Source: Rhodobacteraceae bacterium LNNU 3342 (lineage in GTDB: Bacteria; Pseudomonadota; Alphaproteobacteria; Rhodobacterales; Rhodobacteraceae). From it: a DNA stretch of 64,000 bases. A program made the position numbers and the translations under genes. The stretch is taken from NCBI GenBank assembly GCA_008711135.1, contig VUAW01000016.1, positions 1 through 64,000 of the forward strand, given 5' to 3'. The notes beneath the pieces were generated by a model, which saw only the letters and a list, made by a program, of their open reading frames with translations, searched no databases and was not told where the DNA came from. Positions 33,457 through 43,083 of this stretch are shown piece after piece. The number at the start of each line of letters is the position of its first letter. Within the stretch, counting starts at the first letter, position 1.

Positions 33457-35286
33457 ATGCGGGGATTGAGGGGGGTACGGCTGTCGATGGCCGCGGTGGC
33501 GCTGGTGGCCGCCCAGGCGGGACAGGCACAGGAACAAGGTCTTGTCACTTTCTCGGCCCCGGGGGCGGATGCGGAACTGACCGCGGTATTGCGCGGCGCA
33601 TCGCTTCTTCTGGCCGAAGAAACGGACGAGACGCCCACGGCGCAAGAGATTCTGGCCGCCGCACGCGCGGATTACGGGCGGCTGGTGGGCGCACTTTACG
33701 GGGCCGGACATTATTCCGGCGTCGTGCAGATCCGCGTGGACGGACGTGAGGCCGCGACGATCCCGCCTCTCGCCGCGCCCCGCACCATCAACCGCGTCGA
33801 AATGATCGTGCAGCCCGGCCCGCAGTTTACCTTCTCACGGGCAGAGGTCGTGCCACTTGCCCCGGAAACCGAACTTCCCGACGGCTTCGCCCCCGGCGAA
33901 CCTGCAGCAAGCAACCTGATCCGCGACGCGGCGGCGGCGGCTGTGGGGGGTTGGCGGGATGTCGGCCACGCCAAGGCGGAACCCGCCGGACAGCAGATCA
34001 CCGCCGACCACGCCACCGGGCGGCTTGATGCGCGCGTCGTGATCCGCCCCGGCCCGCGCGTCCGCTTTGGCGAGTTCCTGATCACAGGCAATGAACGAAT
34101 GCGCCCCGAACGCATCCGCGCCATCGCGGGCTTCCCGACCGGAGAGATCTTTGACCCCGAAGATATCAACCGCGCGGCTTCCCGTCTGCTTCGCACCGGC
34201 GTCTTCCGTTCCGTGGCGCTGGCCGAGGCGGAGGAACTGCGGCAGGGCGACGTTCTAGACGTGACCGCCACCTTGGTGGAGGAACTTCCGCGCCGGCTGG
34301 GCTTCGGTGCCGAGATCGCCTCGTCCGAGGGCGCGTCGGTGACAGCCTTCTGGATGCACCGCAACCTGCTGGGCGGGGCGGAACGGCTGCGGTTCGATGC
34401 GGCTGTCGGTGGGATCGGCGCGCAGTACGGCGGGCTCGATTACCGGCTGACGGCGCGGCTTGACCGGCCAGCGACGTTCACGCCGGAAACTTCGGTCTTT
34501 GTCTTTACCGGCGTCGAACGCGTCAGCGAACGCGACTATGACGCCGACCGCGTGTTCCTGTCGACGGGCCTGACGCACCGGTTCACGGACCAGATCACCG
34601 CCGAAGTTGCCGTGGACTTTCGCTATGAACGCGTGACGGACCAACTCGGCACGATCAGCTTTGCCACCATCGCACTCCCGGCGCGGGGCGTCTGGGACCG
34701 GCGCGAAAACGCGCTGAACCCGACCGGAGGCACCTATCTGGAGGCACAGGCCACGCCCTTTACCGGGCTGAATTCCGAAACCGGCACCGGCGCGCGGCTT
34801 TATTTCGACAGCCGCGCCTATTTCGGCTTTGGGCAGGACGACCGTTTCGTGCTGGCAGGGCGGCTTCAGGGCGGGTCGATCGTGGGCGCCGGCTTGTTCG
34901 AAACGCCGCGCGACTTCCTGTTCTATTCGGGTGGCGGCGGCACCGTTCGGGGCCAGCCCTACCAGTCGCTGGGGGTTGAAACCGTCTATGCGGGTCCACG
35001 CGCGGGCGATGCGCCGGTCACGGTGCGCACCGGCGGAAGCAGCTTTCTGGGCGCCTCGGCCGAGCTTCGGGCAAAGGTCTGGCGCAACATCGGGCTGGTC
35101 GGCTTTGCCGATGCGGGGTTCGTGGGCGCCGACAGCTTTGGCGACGGTGACTGGCACGCGGGTGCCGGGCTTGGGGTTCGCTATGACACCGGGATCGGGC
35201 CCATCCGTCTGGATGTGGCCGCGCCCGTCCAGGGGGATACCGGCAGCGGTGTCCAGATCTACATCGGCATAGGGCAGGCTTTCTGA
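33457..35286 (+). CDS. tamA: outer-membrane translocation/assembly protein TamA
   Basis: 609 residues with a signal peptide (about 1-25, ending AQAGQAQ). POTRA domains occupy roughly residues 60-270 (the last containing FLITGNERMRPERIRAIAGF). A BamA-type beta-barrel occupies the C-terminal part, ending in a strand with terminal Phe (GIGQAF). It works with TamB in inserting or transporting outer-membrane components. The start is set by GGGAAGGG and GGGGG before ATG 33457; the frame upstream overlaps the ROK gene. It overlaps tamB by one base (TGATG). Confidence 0.88.
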   Translation: MRGLRGVRLSMAAVALVAAQAGQAQEQGLVTFSAPGADAELTAVLRGASLLLAEETDETPTAQEILAAARADYGRLVGALYGAGHYSGVVQIRVDGREAATIPPLAAPRTINRVEMIVQPGPQFTFSRAEVVPLAPETELPDGFAPGEPAASNLIRDAAAAAVGGWRDVGHAKAEPAGQQITADHATGRLDARVVIRPGPRVRFGEFLITGNERMRPERIRAIAGFPTGEIFDPEDINRAASRLLRTGVFRSVALAEAEELRQGDVLDVTATLVEELPRRLGFGAEIASSEGASVTAFWMHRNLLGGAERLRFDAAVGGIGAQYGGLDYRLTARLDRPATFTPETSVFVFTGVERVSERDYDADRVFLSTGLTHRFTDQITAEVAVDFRYERVTDQLGTISFATIALPARGVWDRRENALNPTGGTYLEAQATPFTGLNSETGTGARLYFDSRAYFGFGQDDRFVLAGRLQGGSIVGAGLFETPRDFLFYSGGGGTVRGQPYQSLGVETVYAGPRAGDAPVTVRTGGSSFLGASAELRAKVWRNIGLVGFADAGFVGADSFGDGDWHAGAGLGVRYDTGIGPIRLDVAAPVQGDTGSGVQIYIGIGQAF

Positions 35287-38200
35287 TGCGTATTCTCGTC
35301 TTCCTCCTCTGCTTCCTTCCCGGCCTTGCGATGGCGCAAGAGGAAGGCGGGAACTTCATCACGCGCTTTCTGGAAAACTCGTTGTCGGGGGAAAACCGCA
35401 ACGTCTCGATCAGCGGCTTCCAGGGGGCGCTTTCGTCACGCGCAACCATCGGGCAACTGACCGTTTCGGATGACGAGGGTCCGTGGCTGACCATTCGCGA
35501 CGCGGTGCTCGACTGGAACCGGTCGGCGCTGCTGCGCGGCCGGATCGAGGTGTCGGAACTTTCCGCCGCCGAGATCGAGATCCTGCGCACCCCCGGCGCG
35601 ACCGAAGGCGACGGCCCTACCCCCGAAGCGCAGCCGTTCTCGCTGCCGGAACTGCCCGTGGCAATCCGCATCAACGCGCTGGCCGTGGACCGACTGCACC
35701 TGGGTGCGCCCCTTGTGGGCGAAGAGGCCGATTTCACCGTGGCCGGCGCCGTGCAGCTTGAAGGTGGCGAAGGTAATGTTTCGCTGGAAATCGACCGGAT
35801 CGACGGGCCGCAGGGCCGCTTTGCCATTCAGGGCCAGTATGCCAACACGACACGCCAGCTTTCGCTGAACCTCGACCTGATCGAAGGCGATGGCGGCATC
35901 GTTGCGCGGCTGATTGGCCTGCCGGACCGGCCCGCGCTTGCCCTGACAGTTGATGGGCAAGGAACTTTGGATGACTTTGGCGCCGATATCCGCCTTGTGA
36001 CGGATGATGTGGAACGTCTGGGCGGCCGCGTGACGCTGGTCACCGAAACAGACGCCGCGGGCCAGCCGGTTCGCCGCTTTGCTACGGATGTCAGCGGCGA
36101 CATCGCCCCCCTCTTCGCGCCGGAATATCGCGAGTTCTTTGGGCCGCAGATTACCCTCCGTTCCTCTGGCCTGCGCGAGGCTGACGGGCGCGTCGTGCTT
36201 GAGGATCTGGACCTGCGGGCGCAGGCGCTGGTCCTGACGGGTAATTTGGCCATTGGTGCCGACGGCCTGCCGGAACGGGTGGATATCACCGGCCGCATTT
36301 CTGCCGCCGACGGGACGCCAGTCCTGCTGCCGATCCAGCCGCGGACCGAGGTTATCTCGGCCGATCTGCAACTGGCGCTTGATGGCGTGACGGATGACGC
36401 GTGGCAGATGCGCCTTCTGGTCAACGGGCTGGACCGCGAGGATATCGCCTTTGACCTGCTGCGCCTGACGGGCGCGGGTACCATTCGCCGCGCCGGTGAA
36501 GGCACAGGCCGGCGCATCGATGGCTCCTTTGCCTATGCTGCCGAGGGGATCGATCCCCGCAACCCGGCCCTGAGCCGTGCCCTGGGCGCCGACATCGGTG
36601 GCGATGCCGAGGTGGTCTGGGAAGAAGGCGCCGACGTGCAGCTGCCCCGCTTCACGCTGGGCGGCGCCGACTATGGGATCGAGGGCAACGCCATCATCGC
36701 GGGGCTGGAGGAGGCCCTGCGGATCAGCGGCCAGATCACCGCGCGGGCTGCGGATATCTCTCGCGTATCGGATCTGGCGGGGCGACCGCTGTCGGGTTCG
36801 GCAGAGGTACAGGCCGAGGGCAGCTTTGCCCCGCTGTCAGGCGAGTTCGACGTGACAAGCGCGGTCGTGGGCCAGAACCTGACCTTTGACCAAGCTGAGC
36901 TTGACCGCCTGCTGGCCGGTGAAAGCCGGATAAACCTGTCCGCGCTACGCGACACCACGGGCATCACGATCCGATCCTTCCGCGCTGAGGCCACAACCCT
37001 TCTTGCCCAGGCCGAGGGGCAGATCGCCAGCGACAGCGGGACCATTAACGCTGAACTGGACTTTTCCGACCTTTCGGTGCTGGGCGGACCCTATGGCGGT
37101 GCGCTTTCCGCCACCGCCCGTCTGACGCAGGAAGCAGAGGGGCTGCAGCGCGTGGCCATGACCGCAACCGGGCAGAACCTGTCCATCGGGCAGGAACAGG
37201 TGGACGCGCTGCTTTCAGGCGAAAGCACCATCGTGCTGGTCGGCACCCGTGCCGGAGACCTGATCACCCTGGAACGGCTGCAGGTCAATGCCGCGACGCT
37301 GGCCGCGAACGCGACCGGAACCCTGCAAGAAGGCGCAAGCAATCTGGCGGCCAACTTGGACTTCAGCGATCTTTCGGTGCTGGGCGGCGCTTATGGCGGA
37401 TCGCTGGCGGCCTCGGCCCAGCTGACGCAGGAAGCGGGGGGGCCGCAGCGGGTGGCCATGACCGCAACCGGACAGAACATTTCCATCGGGCAGGACCAGG
37501 TGGACGCGCTTCTGTCTGGCGAAAGCACCGTCGTGCTGGACGCCACCCGCGCCGGGGACCTGATCACGCTGGAAACGCTGCGGGTCAATGCCGCGACACT
37601 GGCCGCGGACGTGACCGGAACCTTGCAAGAAGGCGCCAGCAACCTTGCTGCGACACTTGGCTTCAGCGACCTTTCGGTACTTGGCCCCGGCTTCGGCGGC
37701 GCCTTGAATGCCCAAGGCACGCTGCGCGAAGAGGGCACCCTGCGCCGCGTGGCCCTGACGGCGACGGCCAATAACCTTGCCGTAGGCCAGGCGCAGGTGA
37801 ATACCCTTCTTCGCGGGCAAACGCAGCTTGCGCTGGAGGCGACGGAGGACGCGGGCGCCGTTCTGGTCCAGTCCTTCAACCTGTCGAACCCGCAACTGAG
37901 CGCACAGGCCTCGGGCGCGGTCGAAGGCGACAGCCGGCGCGTCAACCTGACGGCGCGGCTGGCGAACCTGGGGCTGCTGCTGCCGGAATTTTCGGGCCCT
38001 GTGACGGCCGAAGGGACGATCACGCAGAACGGTGCCTATGGCATCAACATCACCGCGCAGGGTCCGGGCGGCATCAACGCCACTGTGTCGGGCACCGCGG
38101 CGACAGATTTTTCCACGCTGGACCTCGGCATCACCGGCAGCGCACAATCGGCGCTGGCCAACCTGTTCATTGAGCCGCGGTCGGTCGCAGGGCCGCTGAA

Positions 38201-39425
38201 CTTCAACCTGCGTCTGAACGGGGCGCCGGCGCTGTCGTCGCTCAGCGGCTCGGTCACCGGTCAGGGGCTGCGGCTGGTGGACCCGGAACTGGGCATTGCG
38301 CTTGACCAGGGAACGCTGCGGGCTGACCTGTCGGGCGGGCGGGCGGCGCTGTCCGCCAGCGCGGCCTTTGACGGCGGCGGGCAGGTGCTTCTGAACGGCC
38401 CAATTGGGCTGGAGCCGCCGTTCCAGGCCGACCTGACGGTGGGCCTGCGCGAGGTGGCGCTGTCTGACCCCGAGCTTTATGAGACCACCGTCAATGGCGA
38501 CGTCCGGATCAACGGGCCGCTGACTGGTGGCGGCAACATCGCAGGGGCCCTGCAGCTTGGGGTCACCAACCTGCGCATCCCCTCCACCGGGTTTGGCGGC
38601 GCGGGGTACATCCCGGACGAGATTACCCATCTGAACGAACCCGCCGCCGTGCGCGAAACCCGGGCACGCGCCGGGCTTCTGGGGGACGGCACGGGCGCAG
38701 GCGGCGCGGGCGGCGGTGGTGGTGCTGCGCCCTTTGGGCTGAACATCACGATCAGCGCGCCCAACCAGGTCTTCATCCGGGGCCGCGGACTTGATGCGGA
38801 ACTGGGAGGGCAGATCCAGCTGACCGGTACCACCGCCAATGTCGTCCCGATCGGAGAGTTCTCGCTGATTCGCGGCCGGCTTGACCTGCTGGGACGGCGG
38901 TTCACATTGGACGAGGGGCTGGCGCAGCTTCGCGGGGCCTTTGTGCCCTGGATCAGGCTCTCCGCATCGACCGTGGCCGAGGGCGTGACCGCCACCATCC
39001 TGATCGAGGGGGAGGCCAACGAACCCGAGATCAGCTTCATTTCCTCTCCCGAACTGCCCGAGGAAGAAGTTCTAGCGCGGCTGCTGTTCGGCCGCGGCCT
39101 GACGAACCTGACGGCGTTGCAGGCGGCGCAGCTTGCCAGCGCGGTGGCCACGCTGGCCGGCCGGGGAGGTGAAGGCATCGTCGGGCGGCTGCGCCAAGGC
39201 TTTGGCCTTGATGACCTGGACATCACCACGAACGAAGAGGGCGAGGCCGGGGTGCGGCTGGGGCGGTACTTGACCGACAACATCTACACCGACGTGACGG
39301 TCGGCGCCGGCGGCAGCACCGAGATCAACCTGAACCTCGATGTCTCGCCCTCGGTCACGGTGCGGGGGCGGCTGGACAACGAAGGTCAGACAGGCGTCGG
39401 TATCTACTTTGAACGGGATTACTGA
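35286..39425 (+). CDS. tamB: translocation/assembly module protein TamB (DUF490)
   Basis: 1379 residues with an N-terminal signal/anchor (MRILVFLLCFLPGLAMAQ). The body is a long series of short beta-strands expected to form a periplasm-spanning groove, and the C-terminal DUF490 region contains LARLLFGRGLTNLTALQAAQ. TamB links inner and outer membranes and acts with TamA, and may carry lipids. Residues 529 to about 900 hold near-identical 100-residue repeats. It is translationally coupled to tamA and ends in a short overlap with the opposing BrkB-like gene. Confidence 0.9.
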   Translation: MRILVFLLCFLPGLAMAQEEGGNFITRFLENSLSGENRNVSISGFQGALSSRATIGQLTVSDDEGPWLTIRDAVLDWNRSALLRGRIEVSELSAAEIEILRTPGATEGDGPTPEAQPFSLPELPVAIRINALAVDRLHLGAPLVGEEADFTVAGAVQLEGGEGNVSLEIDRIDGPQGRFAIQGQYANTTRQLSLNLDLIEGDGGIVARLIGLPDRPALALTVDGQGTLDDFGADIRLVTDDVERLGGRVTLVTETDAAGQPVRRFATDVSGDIAPLFAPEYREFFGPQITLRSSGLREADGRVVLEDLDLRAQALVLTGNLAIGADGLPERVDITGRISAADGTPVLLPIQPRTEVISADLQLALDGVTDDAWQMRLLVNGLDREDIAFDLLRLTGAGTIRRAGEGTGRRIDGSFAYAAEGIDPRNPALSRALGADIGGDAEVVWEEGADVQLPRFTLGGADYGIEGNAIIAGLEEALRISGQITARAADISRVSDLAGRPLSGSAEVQAEGSFAPLSGEFDVTSAVVGQNLTFDQAELDRLLAGESRINLSALRDTTGITIRSFRAEATTLLAQAEGQIASDSGTINAELDFSDLSVLGGPYGGALSATARLTQEAEGLQRVAMTATGQNLSIGQEQVDALLSGESTIVLVGTRAGDLITLERLQVNAATLAANATGTLQEGASNLAANLDFSDLSVLGGAYGGSLAASAQLTQEAGGPQRVAMTATGQNISIGQDQVDALLSGESTVVLDATRAGDLITLETLRVNAATLAADVTGTLQEGASNLAATLGFSDLSVLGPGFGGALNAQGTLREEGTLRRVALTATANNLAVGQAQVNTLLRGQTQLALEATEDAGAVLVQSFNLSNPQLSAQASGAVEGDSRRVNLTARLANLGLLLPEFSGPVTAEGTITQNGAYGINITAQGPGGINATVSGTAATDFSTLDLGITGSAQSALANLFIEPRSVAGPLNFNLRLNGAPALSSLSGSVTGQGLRLVDPELGIALDQGTLRADLSGGRAALSASAAFDGGGQVLLNGPIGLEPPFQADLTVGLREVALSDPELYETTVNGDVRINGPLTGGGNIAGALQLGVTNLRIPSTGFGGAGYIPDEITHLNEPAAVRETRARAGLLGDGTGAGGAGGGGGAAPFGLNITISAPNQVFIRGRGLDAELGGQIQLTGTTANVVPIGEFSLIRGRLDLLGRRFTLDEGLAQLRGAFVPWIRLSASTVAEGVTATILIEGEANEPEISFISSPELPEEEVLARLLFGRGLTNLTALQAAQLASAVATLAGRGGEGIVGRLRQGFGLDDLDITTNEEGEAGVRLGRYLTDNIYTDVTVGAGGSTEINLNLDVSPSVTVRGRLDNEGQTGVGIYFERDY
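36870..37969 (+). repeat. tandem 300-bp repeats inside tamB
   Basis: Units start at 36870, 37170, 37470 and 37770 with a period of exactly 300 bases (100 residues). Each begins at a GQN(L/I)-type segment and holds a SGES-like motif and DLSVLG. The second and third units are nearly identical over their first two thirds at DNA level; the first and last are diverged and the last is partial. The first two thirds of units two and three point to recent duplication. Confidence 0.85.
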
Positions 39426-40318
39426 GCCGGGGTCGCCGGCTCGGCCGTGTCATCGCAAGGCTGCAGAAGGTCCTCGTGCCGCGCCCGGGTGGAGGCGACG
39501 TGCCCCAGTTCGGTGTTCAGGCAAAAGCCCACAAGGACGACATAGGCGCTGATATAAAGCCACATCAGCAGCGCGATCACGGCGCCGATGGAGCCATACA
39601 CTTCGTTGTAGTTGCCGAAGTTCGCCAGGTAGAACGAAAATCCGAACGAGGCGACACCCCACAGCACGACCGCCAGTACCAGCCCAGGTGAAAACCACGG
39701 CGCGCGCTTTTCGGGCGTGTTCGGGCCATAGCGGTACAAAAGCCCGATGCCAAAGGCGATGGCAAGCAGCGCCACGGCCATGCGCAGAACCGTCAGGGAC
39801 AAGGCGGCCGCCGGCCCCAGCGGCACGAAGGCCAGGATGATCGGCGCCACGACAAGCGAGGCGATGGTGATCAGCCCCACCGCGATCAGCACCACCGTCA
39901 GCAAAAGCGCCATGACAATGTCCATGACACCAGCCCGTAACTGGGTCCCTGCCACGGCATTCAGGCCTTGCATCAGCGCCGCCACCCCCAGCCGCGCCGT
40001 CCAGAGCGCGGCACCAAGCGAAATCACGGTTGTCCAGCCCAAGGTGCTTTCGTTCGCCTGCAGCAGCGCCTGCACCTGCCCTACCAGCAGGCTGAAGGCA
40101 TCGTCGGGCACGAATTCCTGCAGCAACTGCATCTGCTGTTCAATCACGACCGGATTGGCCATGAACCCGAAAAGCGAGATCATCGCCGCCACACCGGGAA
40201 AGATGGAGAAGATGGTCCAGAAAGCCACGCCCGAGGAGATAAGGCCGACGTGGCGTTCGGTAATCACGGTCCACATGCCGCTGAGCGTCATGAACCATCG
40301 CGTATTGGTCAGCTTCAT
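39419..40318 (-). CDS. YihY/BrkB family membrane protein
   Basis: 299 residues, six predicted helices. GVAFWTIFSIFPGVAAMISLFGF near the N-terminus and YGSIGAVIALLMWLYISAYVVLVGFCLNTEL near the end are the family landmarks. Its function is uncertain despite the old ribonuclease BN name; transport is suspected. It converges with tamB and overlaps its end by 7 bases. It lies 79 bases downstream of the H-NS-like gene. Confidence 0.88.
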   Translation of the reverse strand: MKLTNTRWFMTLSGMWTVITERHVGLISSGVAFWTIFSIFPGVAAMISLFGFMANPVVIEQQMQLLQEFVPDDAFSLLVGQVQALLQANESTLGWTTVISLGAALWTARLGVAALMQGLNAVAGTQLRAGVMDIVMALLLTVVLIAVGLITIASLVVAPIILAFVPLGPAAALSLTVLRMAVALLAIAFGIGLLYRYGPNTPEKRAPWFSPGLVLAVVLWGVASFGFSFYLANFGNYNEVYGSIGAVIALLMWLYISAYVVLVGFCLNTELGHVASTRARHEDLLQPCDDTAEPATPAQ

Positions 40319-40397
40319 GCGTTTGCTCCGCCGCTGCCGCCTGTCGGGGTGATCCTAACGGATAATGGCGCGGCGGATTGAAAAGTTCCGAATGCCC

Positions 40398-40715
40398 TCA
40401 CTCGCGGATTGCAAGATCCTCAAGTGTCCTGCCCTCGGACAGGGCGTCAGACACCCAGCGGGGCTGGCGGCCACGGCCGCTCCACGTCATGTCCGGATTC
40501 GCAGGGTTGGCATATTTGGGCGCAACCGGCTTGCGCCGCTTTTTCAGGGAGCCGGTAAGTTCGACAAGCGAAAACCCCCGCTGGCGCGCAAGTTCTTCAA
40601 GTTCCTGCAGCGCTTCTTCACGCTGACGATCCTTATAGGTCGCAATCGCGTGGTTTACGTCCTTTTGAAGTTGCTTCAACTCCTTAAGGGACATCTCCCG
40701 CAGGTTGATCTCCAT
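40398..40715 (-). CDS. hvrA: H-NS family nucleoid protein, HvrA-like
   Basis: 105 residues. The N-terminal half (1-50) is a charged coiled coil for oligomerisation; the C-terminal DNA-binding core is TWSGRGRQPRW (77-87), the motif of HvrA/Spb-type H-NS proteins. HvrA adjusts photosynthesis and nitrogen-fixation genes in Rhodobacter. RBS GGGGAAC lies upstream. The 5' region contains an AT-rich island that may be its own binding target. The symbol is used for similarity only. Confidence 0.82.
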   Translation of the reverse strand: MEINLREMSLKELKQLQKDVNHAIATYKDRQREEALQELEELARQRGFSLVELTGSLKKRRKPVAPKYANPANPDMTWSGRGRQPRWVSDALSEGRTLEDLAIRE

Positions 40716-40908
40716 GATCGCCGTTCCCCTTAAAGCAAGTTCACTAAAAAAATAAAAGTTAGCGTAATCTGCTCATAAACCAGCCTCAGAGAATAACACA
40801 ATGGCTTTGTGAGGCGCGACGCCGGCTAAGTGCAGCCGGTGGTGCATAAATATGCGGTCAGCCGTCCTCCGCAACACAAAGGTGCCCGCGCATCGTAAAA
40901 TCCCGGTC
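40716..40908. other. intergenic region with AT-rich island upstream of the H-NS-like gene
   Basis: 193 bases without a gene. 40738-40790 is markedly AT-rich (runs of A with few G/C) compared with the surrounding DNA, and probably contains the H-NS-like promoter and a binding site for the protein itself. A short hairpin (CCGGCT with AGCCGG, 40822-40839) lies beyond the DeoR stop and may be its weak terminator. I see no small ORF worth calling. Confidence 0.4.
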
Positions 40909-41688
40909 TTAGCGCTGATGTTCGCCAGGTTCGGCAATGCAGATGCGTGTGTCCCATTCCTTGCAGCGCGACGCGACATTCTCCGGGGGCGGCGCATTGG
41001 TAAAGAACACGTCGATCTCTGACAGAGAAGCGATCCGGACTGGCGCCGTTCGGCTGAACTTGGACCGGTCGGCAACAAGAAACCGGCGCCGAGCCTGCGC
41101 GAGGATGGCCTGACTCACCCGCACCTCGCGGAAGTCGAAGTCGAGCAGGTCGCCATCGGCATCGAGGGCGGAACTGCCAATCACCGCAAAATCGACCTTG
41201 AAGTGGCGCACGAAATCCATCGTCATGTCGCCGACCAGCCCCGCATCGGCGCGGCGCAGCACCCCGCCTGCCACGAACACCTCGCAGCTTGGGTTCTGCG
41301 CGAGGATATTGACGATGTTGAGGTTGTTCGTGACCACCATCAGGTTGCGATGCTGCAGCAACGCGCGGGCCACCGCCTCAGTCGTTGTCCCGATGTTGAG
41401 AAAGAGCGACGCATCGTCCGGGATCTGGGCCGCGCAAAGCTGGCCGATGCGTTCCTTTTCCTCGTGGTTCAGGGTGCGGCGATCCTCATACCCGATGTTG
41501 GCCACGCCAGAGGCGAGGATAGCGCCGCCATACACCCGCGTCAGCTTCCCTGCCTCGGCCAGTTCGGTCAGGTCACGGCGGATGGTTTGCAGCGTCACGC
41601 CAAAATGCGCGGCAAGTTCCTCGACCACCACCTTGCCCTGGTCGCGGGCGCGCTTGAGGATCTCGGTCTGTCTGAAGTTCTGCGGCAC
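40909..41688 (-). CDS. DeoR/GlpR family transcriptional regulator
   Basis: 259 residues with a GTG start at 41688 preceded by GAGGAAAGCC; the longer frame adds 39 residues of non-family sequence. The N-terminal helix-turn-helix (VVEELAAHFGVTLQTIRRDL) is followed by a phosphosugar-sensing domain with NIGTTTEAVARAL and VVTNNLNIVNIL. GlpR-like members respond to glycerol-3-phosphate or sugar phosphates. No sugar operon adjoins it, so the target is unclear. Confidence 0.88.
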   Translation of the reverse strand: MPQNFRQTEILKRARDQGKVVVEELAAHFGVTLQTIRRDLTELAEAGKLTRVYGGAILASGVANIGYEDRRTLNHEEKERIGQLCAAQIPDDASLFLNIGTTTEAVARALLQHRNLMVVTNNLNIVNILAQNPSCEVFVAGGVLRRADAGLVGDMTMDFVRHFKVDFAVIGSSALDADGDLLDFDFREVRVSQAILAQARRRFLVADRSKFSRTAPVRIASLSEIDVFFTNAPPPENVASRCKEWDTRICIAEPGEHQR

Positions 41689-41814
41689 GGCTTTCCTCGT
41701 TTGCGCCGCAGGAAAGCATGGATCACGCCCAGGGGGAAGCGGCGCCGGAACAGGCAGTCCCGCGTCGCCTGCCCCTTTGTCAGGCGAATCAGGCGCCAGT
41801 TGCAATCCCGCCGC

Positions 41815-42720
41815 TCAGCCCGGCGCCACCAGCGGTGGAAGGTTCGCCTCTATCCGTGCGCGATCGGCTTCGTATTGCGGGGGCAGGCACAAGGAGGTGC
41901 CCAGCGCCTCCTCCGGCTCATCAATCGTGAAGCCGGGCGGGTCGGTCGCGATCTCGAACAGGATGCCGCCAGGTTCGCGGAAATAGACGGCGTTGAAATA
42001 CTGCCGGTCGATCCGGGGCGTGACGCGACGGCCCATGCTGTTCACGCGTTCGCGCAGGTCGTCCTGCATCGTGTCATCGGTGGCGCGGAAGGCGACATAG
42101 TGGATGGTGCCCCTGCCCTGCTGGCCAGGCTCCGCCCCGTCCACCCGCAACAGATCCACAATCGCGCCCCGTGCCCCGCCCTGCGCCTGCAGCCGGAGGC
42201 GTTCGCGCCCCGGTGCCCGCTCATGGCCAACCTCGCGATAGCCGAAGCCGTCGGTCAGCACCTGCGCCGTCGGCCCCGGATCTTCCACCCAAAGCGTCAC
42301 CGAATGAAACCCATCCGGCGCGTCTGTTCCGACCAGTTCCACCCTTTGCCCGTCCGGGTCCGTGAAGGGCAGGACGGGAGTGCCGAACCGCTCCTCGGTC
42401 GGCAGCACATGCGCCCCGCCGGCGGTCAGGCGTGCCGCCCAATCCTCCAGTGTCGATGCCGGCACCACGTAGGCATAGCTTTCGGCCAATCCGGTCCCTG
42501 CCCGCCCCGGCTGCCGGCCGGCAAAGGGAAAGAACGTCAGGATCGTCCCCGGCGTGCCGACACGGTCGCCGTAATAAAGGTGATAGGTGCCGGGATCATC
42601 GAAATTCACCGTCTTCTTGACCAGCCGCTGGCCCATCGTCTGCGTATAGAATGCAACATTCGCCTGCGCCGGTCCGCAGATCGCCGTTACGTGGTGAAGG
42701 CCGGGAACGGGATTGGGCAC
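41815..42720 (-). CDS. VOC-family ring-cleaving dioxygenase-like protein
   Basis: 301 residues with a GTG start at 42720 and AAGGAG 7 bases upstream. It comprises two glyoxalase/VOC modules. Candidate metal ligands are His in GLHHVTAI near the N-terminus, His in GTIHYVAF and Glu in GGILFEIA. The family (MhqA/MhqO, CatE-like) includes hydroquinone and catechol cleaving enzymes, many unproven. It follows DeoR's start region on the same strand but need not be co-regulated. Whether it takes a catechol from the aromatic island is unknown. Confidence 0.75.
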   Translation of the reverse strand: MPNPVPGLHHVTAICGPAQANVAFYTQTMGQRLVKKTVNFDDPGTYHLYYGDRVGTPGTILTFFPFAGRQPGRAGTGLAESYAYVVPASTLEDWAARLTAGGAHVLPTEERFGTPVLPFTDPDGQRVELVGTDAPDGFHSVTLWVEDPGPTAQVLTDGFGYREVGHERAPGRERLRLQAQGGARGAIVDLLRVDGAEPGQQGRGTIHYVAFRATDDTMQDDLRERVNSMGRRVTPRIDRQYFNAVYFREPGGILFEIATDPPGFTIDEPEEALGTSLCLPPQYEADRARIEANLPPLVAPG

Positions 42721-42852
42721 GGGGCTCTCCTTGAGAGCGGAAAAAAGATGTCCATCACGCGTCCTATGGCAAGTCCGCGTTGCCGCGCCTTTGCTGTGCA
42801 GGCCCGCACAGCCCATCGACAAGCGCGGGGCGCGGGCCTATGGTCCGGCGCC

Positions 42853-43083
42853 ATGACTTGGGATGCCGAACTCGATGCCATTGGGCTGCTGTGCCCGCTT
42901 CCTGTGCTGAAGGCGCGCAAGCGGCTTTCAGCGCTGCCGCCCGGAGCGGTGCTGCGCATGCTTGCCACCGATCCTGCCGCCCATGTAGACGTGCCCCACT
43001 TCTGCAACGAGGCGGGGCACGCGCTGGTCGGCATCGATCAGGAAGGCGAAACCATCGTCTTCCTGATCCGCAAGGGCGGCTAG
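42853..43083 (+). CDS. TusA-family sulfur carrier protein
   Basis: 76 residues. The single sulfurtransferase cysteine is Cys14 in LCPLPVLKARK, the CPxP motif of the TusA/SirA/YedF family. TusA passes persulfide sulfur to acceptors in tRNA thiolation and molybdenum-cofactor enzymes. It stands at the edge of the formate dehydrogenase locus, converging with the Fe-S protein gene with a shared CTAG. A supply of sulfur to FdhD is an attractive but unproven role. Confidence 0.85.
   Translation: MTWDAELDAIGLLCPLPVLKARKRLSALPPGAVLRMLATDPAAHVDVPHFCNEAGHALVGIDQEGETIVFLIRKGG

Noticed and set aside
41203-43083. 626-codon plus-strand frame spanning DeoR and dioxygenase genes
   Set aside because: It crosses two well-supported minus-strand genes, and only its last 76 codons are a real protein (TusA-like), with its own start at 42853.
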